Origin: Pavlovales sp. CCMP2436
Lineage: Eukaryota; Haptophyta; Pavlovophyceae; Pavlovales
Direction of reading: 5' to 3'
Length of the DNA stretch: 10,543 bases
Assembly: GCA_026770615.1 (NCBI GenBank)
Contig: MU631532.1
Location: 25,378-35,920 of the forward strand
The notes beneath the pieces were generated by a model, which saw nothing but the letters and a program-made list of their open reading frames with translations, had not been told where the DNA came from and made no database searches. Both the position numbers and the translations under genes were made by a program. How positions within the stretch are numbered: position 1 is the first letter of the stretch; each line of letters begins with the position of its first letter. Positions 7,390-10,543 of the stretch are shown one piece after another.

Positions 7390-8385
7390 TGGGCCACTGC
7401 CATCATCGCTGAGCTTGAGTCCCACTGTGTTCTCCACACATGGGACGAGGTCTTCATCCGCGAGCGAGCGCCGATCATCCCGACCAAGTTCGTCTTCAAG
7501 GTCAAGCCTCAAGCCGACGGGACGGTTGACAAGTACAAGGCGCGCATCGTCACGCACGGATTCCGGCAAATCCCAGGTCTTCACTACGATGAGACCTACT
7601 CCCCGACGCTGCGCTACGACTCGTTGCGTTTACTCCTCGCTCACGCCGCGATCATGCGCAAGCCCGGCGACTCTCACTGGCAAGTCTGCAGCGCAGATGT
7701 GTCATCAGCATACCTCAACGCTGAGGTCCCCGACTCGGAACAACTCCACCTCGGACATCCGCCGCTCTACCAGGCCAAGATCATCGCGCCGCCCGGCTTC
7801 AAGGTCGCGCTGCGCTGCCGCCGCGCCATCAACGGTCTCAAGCAGAGTGGCCAACTCTGGTGCAAGACCAATCTCGACATCATGGAACGCATCAAGTTCC
7901 ACCGCATCGACGCCTCCTGGTCTGTCTACCGCCGCATCCGTGAGGACGGCTCCATCGACCTTGTGGGCTTGTTCGTGGACGACTTCCTTCTGCTCTCGAG
8001 CTCTCCAAGCCCAACGGCCTGCGCAGAGATCGTCGACGAGCTCAAGAGGTTCTACGACATTCGCTTTCTCTGCCCCATCAAGACCTTCCTCGGCGTCAAC
8101 GTCGAGCAGGATGAGAAGAGCATCACAACGTCGATGCCTCTCTACATCGCAACCTGCCTCGAGCGCTTCGACCTCTTGGGCATCTCCACGAAGAAGTCCC
8201 CCATGATGATCGACCTCGACAAGCACGACGGATCGGACGAGCCCGAGCTACTCGATCGCAAAGGCAGCTCCAACTTCCGCTCCATGGTCGGGGCGCTGCT
8301 CTTCAAACACCTGTCGGCCGGACGTCGCTTTTGCATCAAGCTTCCTCACGCGCTCGATGGCATCTCCGACCAGCTCTGCGCTTAA
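7390..8385 (+). CDS. Copia reverse transcriptase domain
   Basis: From WATAIIAELESHCVLHTW onward this is a canonical copia reverse transcriptase. Visible landmarks are KARIVTHGFRQ, DETYSPTLR, DVSSAYLNAEV with the first catalytic Asp at 7696-7698, INGLKQSGQLW, and the active-site FVDD box at 7972-7983 (YVDD in most relatives). Together these give the catalytic aspartates that copy element RNA to DNA. The frame has no stop until 8383, where the reading moves by one base into the RNase H frame. It enters by a frame change near 7388 from the integrase linker. The integrity of this domain contrasts with the interrupted gag and integrase. Confidence 0.93.
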   Translation, partial: WATAIIAELESHCVLHTWDEVFIRERAPIIPTKFVFKVKPQADGTVDKYKARIVTHGFRQIPGLHYDETYSPTLRYDSLRLLLAHAAIMRKPGDSHWQVCSADVSSAYLNAEVPDSEQLHLGHPPLYQAKIIAPPGFKVALRCRRAINGLKQSGQLWCKTNLDIMERIKFHRIDASWSVYRRIREDGSIDLVGLFVDDFLLLSSSPSPTACAEIVDELKRFYDIRFLCPIKTFLGVNVEQDEKSITTSMPLYIATCLERFDLLGISTKKSPMMIDLDKHDGSDEPELLDRKGSSNFRSMVGALLFKHLSAGRRFCIKLPHALDGISDQLCA

Positions 8386-9226
8386 CGCCGCCAAGCGCGT
8401 CTGGCTCTACTTCGCTGGCTCGACAAACCAAGGTCTTCTGTACCGCAGCTCCAAGGTGTGTAAGGAGGAGACGCTGCCGCACCTAGTGCTAGTGGCCTAC
8501 GTCGACTTTGACTCGGCAGCCGACCTCGAGCGCCGCCGCTCGACAACTGGGTATGTCGTCTTCTTTGCAGGCGCGCCTGTCAGCTGGCGCTCCTCTCGGC
8601 AGTCCATCACCACGCTCTCGTCGACAGAAGCCGAGTATCTCGCCCTCGCCGACGCCGGCAAGGAGGCCATCTACTTCTGCGACATCATCAACGACCTGGG
8701 CATCATCAAGGTCGACGCCCCGCTCCCGCTCTTTGAGGACAACAAGGGCGCGATCGACCTCGCGCACAACCCCAAGTTCCACTCGCGCACCAAGTACATT
8801 GACATCCGGCATCACTTCATTCGCGACTGTGTCGAGCACAAGGTCATCTCCATCCAGAAGGTGGGCACCAACGACAACATCGCCGACGGCTTCACTAAGC
8901 CGCTCGGAGGCGCCCAGTTCAAGCTCTTCGCGAAACTGATCACGGACGTAGCAACTTCATTACTTTGGCGTTTTGGCAACATGCACATTCTCAACTGCAT
9001 CATCCACCCTATTCATCATGTCAAGGTGACGCTGGGGCCATGTTTGGTATCGGGTTCTGCGGAGTGGCCGGTATGTCCGGGCCATGCAGGCGCTTGTGTG
9101 GCTCTGCTCGTATTGCCTCGAGATGAATCGTGGGTATCGGGTGTGCGTAGTTCGGCGTTGTCTGCACGGGCGGCGGGGGGGTGGTCGATAGCGTGGCTTG
9201 TTGCCCGCCTTTCTGTGTCAAGGTAA
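8386..9226 (+). CDS. Copia RNase H domain and C-terminal tail
   Basis: The frame begins in LNAAKRVWLYFAG and carries the copia RNase H set: VDFD (Asp at 8504/8510), RRRSTTGYVVFFAG, SWRSSRQSITTLSSTEAEY (Glu at 8627/8633), FEDNKGAIDLA (Asp at 8738), HSRTKYIDIRHHF and NIADGFTKPL (Asp at 8885). These acidic residues are those that bind metal and degrade RNA in RNA:DNA hybrids. The domain should end soon after GGAQF near 8920, yet the frame continues about 100 codons without similarity I can name and stops at the TAA 9224-9226, inside the 3' LTR. The true end is uncertain. Confidence 0.92.
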
Positions 9227-9460
9227 TCTGACACTGGTCAGATGTACCTGACTCGATCCTCCCGGACTCTCAGTCCGGGACATTCGCAGTCCGGCTAAGA
9301 TAGCATGGAACTTGTCTTCACTAGGAAGATAAGTTTCTATGATTTAACTTGAGTGGTTTCATTCCAAATCAATCTATTCTTGGAACACTCTAGCTCCCGT
9401 CGACAGCCCTCGACGGCGCTTCACTCCGGACCCCTGCGCCACCGCAGGAGTACCTCAACA
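9216..9460 (+). repeat. 3' LTR of the copia element
   Basis: The 245-bp partner of 2384-2637 has the same TGTCAAGG start and CTCAACA end. Both hairpins are conserved: ATCTGAC/GTCAGAT at 9226-9243 (loop of 4) and CCCGGACT/AGTCCGGG at 9261-9279 (loop of 3). It should supply the polyadenylation region. Confidence 0.92.
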
Positions 9461-9465
9461 GTTTG
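9461..9465. repeat. Right target-site duplication candidate (GTTTG)
   Basis: This matches GCTTG at 2379-2383 in four of five bases and directly follows the 3' LTR, as expected for a 5-bp copia duplication with one later substitution. Confidence 0.45.
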
Positions 9466-10046
9466 TATGTAACTGAAACGACTGAAACTCACGCGATCGA
9501 AGACAAATGTGCCGTGACGCCAATGAACTCAACTCGACCCAAGTAGACCGTCGCCAAGACTAGCTCACTCACATGCGAAAAAACTAATATTGAAAAGAAA
9601 AATAAACTGTTGGGAGGCGACTGGCGAGAGCGCTCTCACTTGCTAAAAACACTAAAACAACAATAATAATAATAACAATAATGATAATAATACCGTTGCG
9701 TGGCGAGAGCGCTCGAACACTAACTGATCGCTTGTCGGCTCGGGCCTCGGGGCAGGGGGCAAGTAGATGCAGAAGGTGGGCGCAGCTGTCGAGGCAAAGA
9801 TGCACAATCAAGCGGTTTCAACGAGCGCAGCGCGGTGCTCACCAGCTGCGAAAAGCAGCATAAATTCAGTAGTTAAAGGTATCCATATTTTGCAGAAAAA
9901 AACTATTTTTTAGCCCCACATTTTGTGTGTGCATCTATGATCTAACCGGTCGAAAAAGAATAGAAATCGGAATCTTGGCATGGCAACTCACTGACACCCA
10001 CTACGCAGCCAGAAAACTCGCACGGGGCCGGTAACCTTTCATCGCA
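9466..10046. other. Spacer without convincing gene
   Basis: This stretch is the host flank resumed after the element. It holds AT-rich runs, a simple triplet repeat, a duplicated 14-mer and a small perfect hairpin GCTGC-GAAAA-GCAGC at 9845-9859. Open frames here are short and lack codon pattern or motifs; the longest minus-strand one encodes a poly-isoleucine run that comes from the triplet repeat. I see no RNA gene. Confidence 0.6.
9655..9692. repeat. AAT/AAC triplet microsatellite
   Basis: An imperfect run of AAT, AAC and GAT triplets on the plus strand. It is flanked by two copies of TGGCGAGAGCGCTC at 9622-9635 and 9701-9714; the left copy overlaps the perfect palindrome GAGAGCGCTCTC (9626-9637). 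Confidence 0.85.
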
Positions 10047-10307
10047 CTAACTAATTAAACATCTAGATTTTAGCCCTTCGTCCGATCCGTCCGAGGCAGG
10101 TCGGCGAGATAGCAAAGGTGGCGGCGAGCGAGTCCGCCAGCCGCTTGCATTCTCGTGCGGCGTCGGTGGCAGGGTCGGCGAGGTAGCGCAGGCCATGTCC
10201 ACCCCGCTGCTGGGCGTGCGGTGCCGCCGGGCTCGCTGCGCTCCGACTGGCTCCGGCTCGTGGGCCGCGACCTGCTCGTCGGGCGGGGTCAACGGCGAGA
10301 GCGCCAT
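10047..10307 (-). pseudogene. Short unrecognised frame, possible paralogue of the left-edge gene
   Basis: The frame from the ATG at 10307-10305 starts MALSPLTPPDEQV and runs 86 codons to a stop. The left-edge gene also starts MAL, with the same ATGGCGCTC and a TTTTAAA element a similar distance upstream (16 versus 13 bases). A peptide close to its YLADPASDVTRE appears here only in the neighbouring frame (YLADPATDAARE, around 10150-10190), so the coding part looks frame-broken. GGTCGGCGAG followed by A or G and TA occurs twice (10099-10110 and 10173-10184) and once at 308-319. I do not recognise a family, and expression is unproven. Confidence 0.3.
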
Positions 10308-10351
10308 CAGTTTGGAAGCGCACTTTTAAAGAGCGGCGTCCAGTACTGAGA

Positions 10352-10440
10352 ATTCTAATAAAAAGTAATAAATATCTAATAAAAATCTAATAAAAAACTA
10401 ATAAAATCTAATAAATACTTATAAATGGTAATAAATACTT
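10352..10440. repeat. AT-rich degenerate tandem repeat (CTAATAAAA type)
   Basis: Units of about 10-12 bases resembling CTAATAAAAA are repeated five or more times with drift. The tract holds many overlapping AATAAA hexamers, which makes any single polyadenylation call unsafe. It sits upstream of the minus-strand frame at 10307. Confidence 0.75.
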
Positions 10441-10543
10441 ATATTTACGGCACTATGGTACGGTGCCCGCACCTTGTCGTATATTTATATGATCTATTAC
10501 CACTATGGTATGATTAATTTGTGGTTTATTGATATTTTGCGTA
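10441..10543. other. AT-rich window end with duplicated CACTATGGTA
   Basis: The 10-mer CACTATGGTA occurs at 10451-10460 and 10501-10510, 50 bases apart, in AT-rich sequence. Nothing else is recognisable before the window ends. Confidence 0.5.

Larger units (their letters stand above)
2384..9460 (+). mobile_element. Ty1/copia-type LTR retrotransposon, degenerate
   Basis: The 7,077-bp element is bounded by direct LTRs that start TGTCAAGG and end CTCAACA. The order gag, CCHC knuckle, protease, integrase, reverse transcriptase, RNase H, with integrase before reverse transcriptase, is diagnostic of Ty1/copia rather than Ty3/gypsy. It is longer than the usual copia element of about 5 kb, mainly because of repeat, cysteine-rich and proline-rich regions between nucleocapsid and protease. 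LTRs differ at about 17 sites plus indels of 6, 1 and 2 bases. At least nine in-frame stops and several frame changes interrupt gag to integrase. I find no convincing tRNA primer site after the 5' LTR and no polypurine tract directly before the 3' LTR. No envelope gene is seen. Confidence 0.93.

Noticed and set aside
9016..9234. Minus-strand frames just before and into the 3' LTR, as a possible antisense gene.
   Set aside because: Low-complexity composition, overlap with the pol tail and no motif; not supported.
9584..9811. Minus-strand frame with a poly-isoleucine/valine stretch that looks like a membrane helix.
   Set aside because: The hydrophobic run is the translation of the AAT/AAC microsatellite and the rest has no coding character.
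9830..9865. Hairpin GCTGC-GAAAA-GCAGC as an RNA gene or bacterial-type terminator.
   Set aside because: The stem is only five pairs, no U-tract follows, no tRNA or other RNA fold is recognisable, and the setting is eukaryotic.

Overview
The window looks like nuclear DNA of a GC-rich unicellular eukaryote, possibly a microalga or related protist. The reasons are a Sel1-repeat protein ending in a MYND zinc finger, an LTR retrotransposon of the Ty1/copia type, AATAAA-type signals, and GC-rich coding stretches separated by AT-rich spacers. The exact lineage cannot be read from the sequence.

Layout. Positions 1-350 (minus strand) hold the 5' end of an open frame that leaves the window on the left and encodes an unrecognised protein with one very hydrophobic segment. 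A GC-rich 268-base spacer separates it head-to-head from a plus-strand Sel1-repeat/MYND gene (619-2171). That gene is interrupted by three frame changes and three in-frame TAG codons. Its 3' flank carries an AATAAA signal and is then interrupted by a 7.1-kb Ty1/copia element (2384-9460).

The element has two LTRs (254 and 245 bp, about 7% different by hand count) and the order gag - CCHC knuckle - repeat linker - Cys-rich region - aspartic protease - integrase - reverse transcriptase - RNase H. It is degenerate: stops and frame changes lie mainly in gag to integrase, while reverse transcriptase and RNase H are nearly clean. Unusual parts are an array of 8-residue repeats and a large cysteine-rich module ending in a ZZ-like zinc finger between nucleocapsid and protease, a possible 40-base GT-AG intron before the protease, and an integrase without a recognisable HHCC zinc motif.

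Right of the element (9466-10046) is a spacer with simple repeats and no convincing gene. At 10047-10307 (minus) lies a short, probably broken open frame whose first codons and TTTTAAA upstream element resemble those of the left-edge gene, suggesting two members of one family. The window ends in a very AT-rich tandem-repeat tract.

The host genes and the element have no visible functional link; the element appears to have landed in the 3' flank of the Sel1/MYND gene. Because frame changes are frequent in both the host gene and the element, assembly error, genuine decay, tiny introns and codon reassignment all have to be considered.
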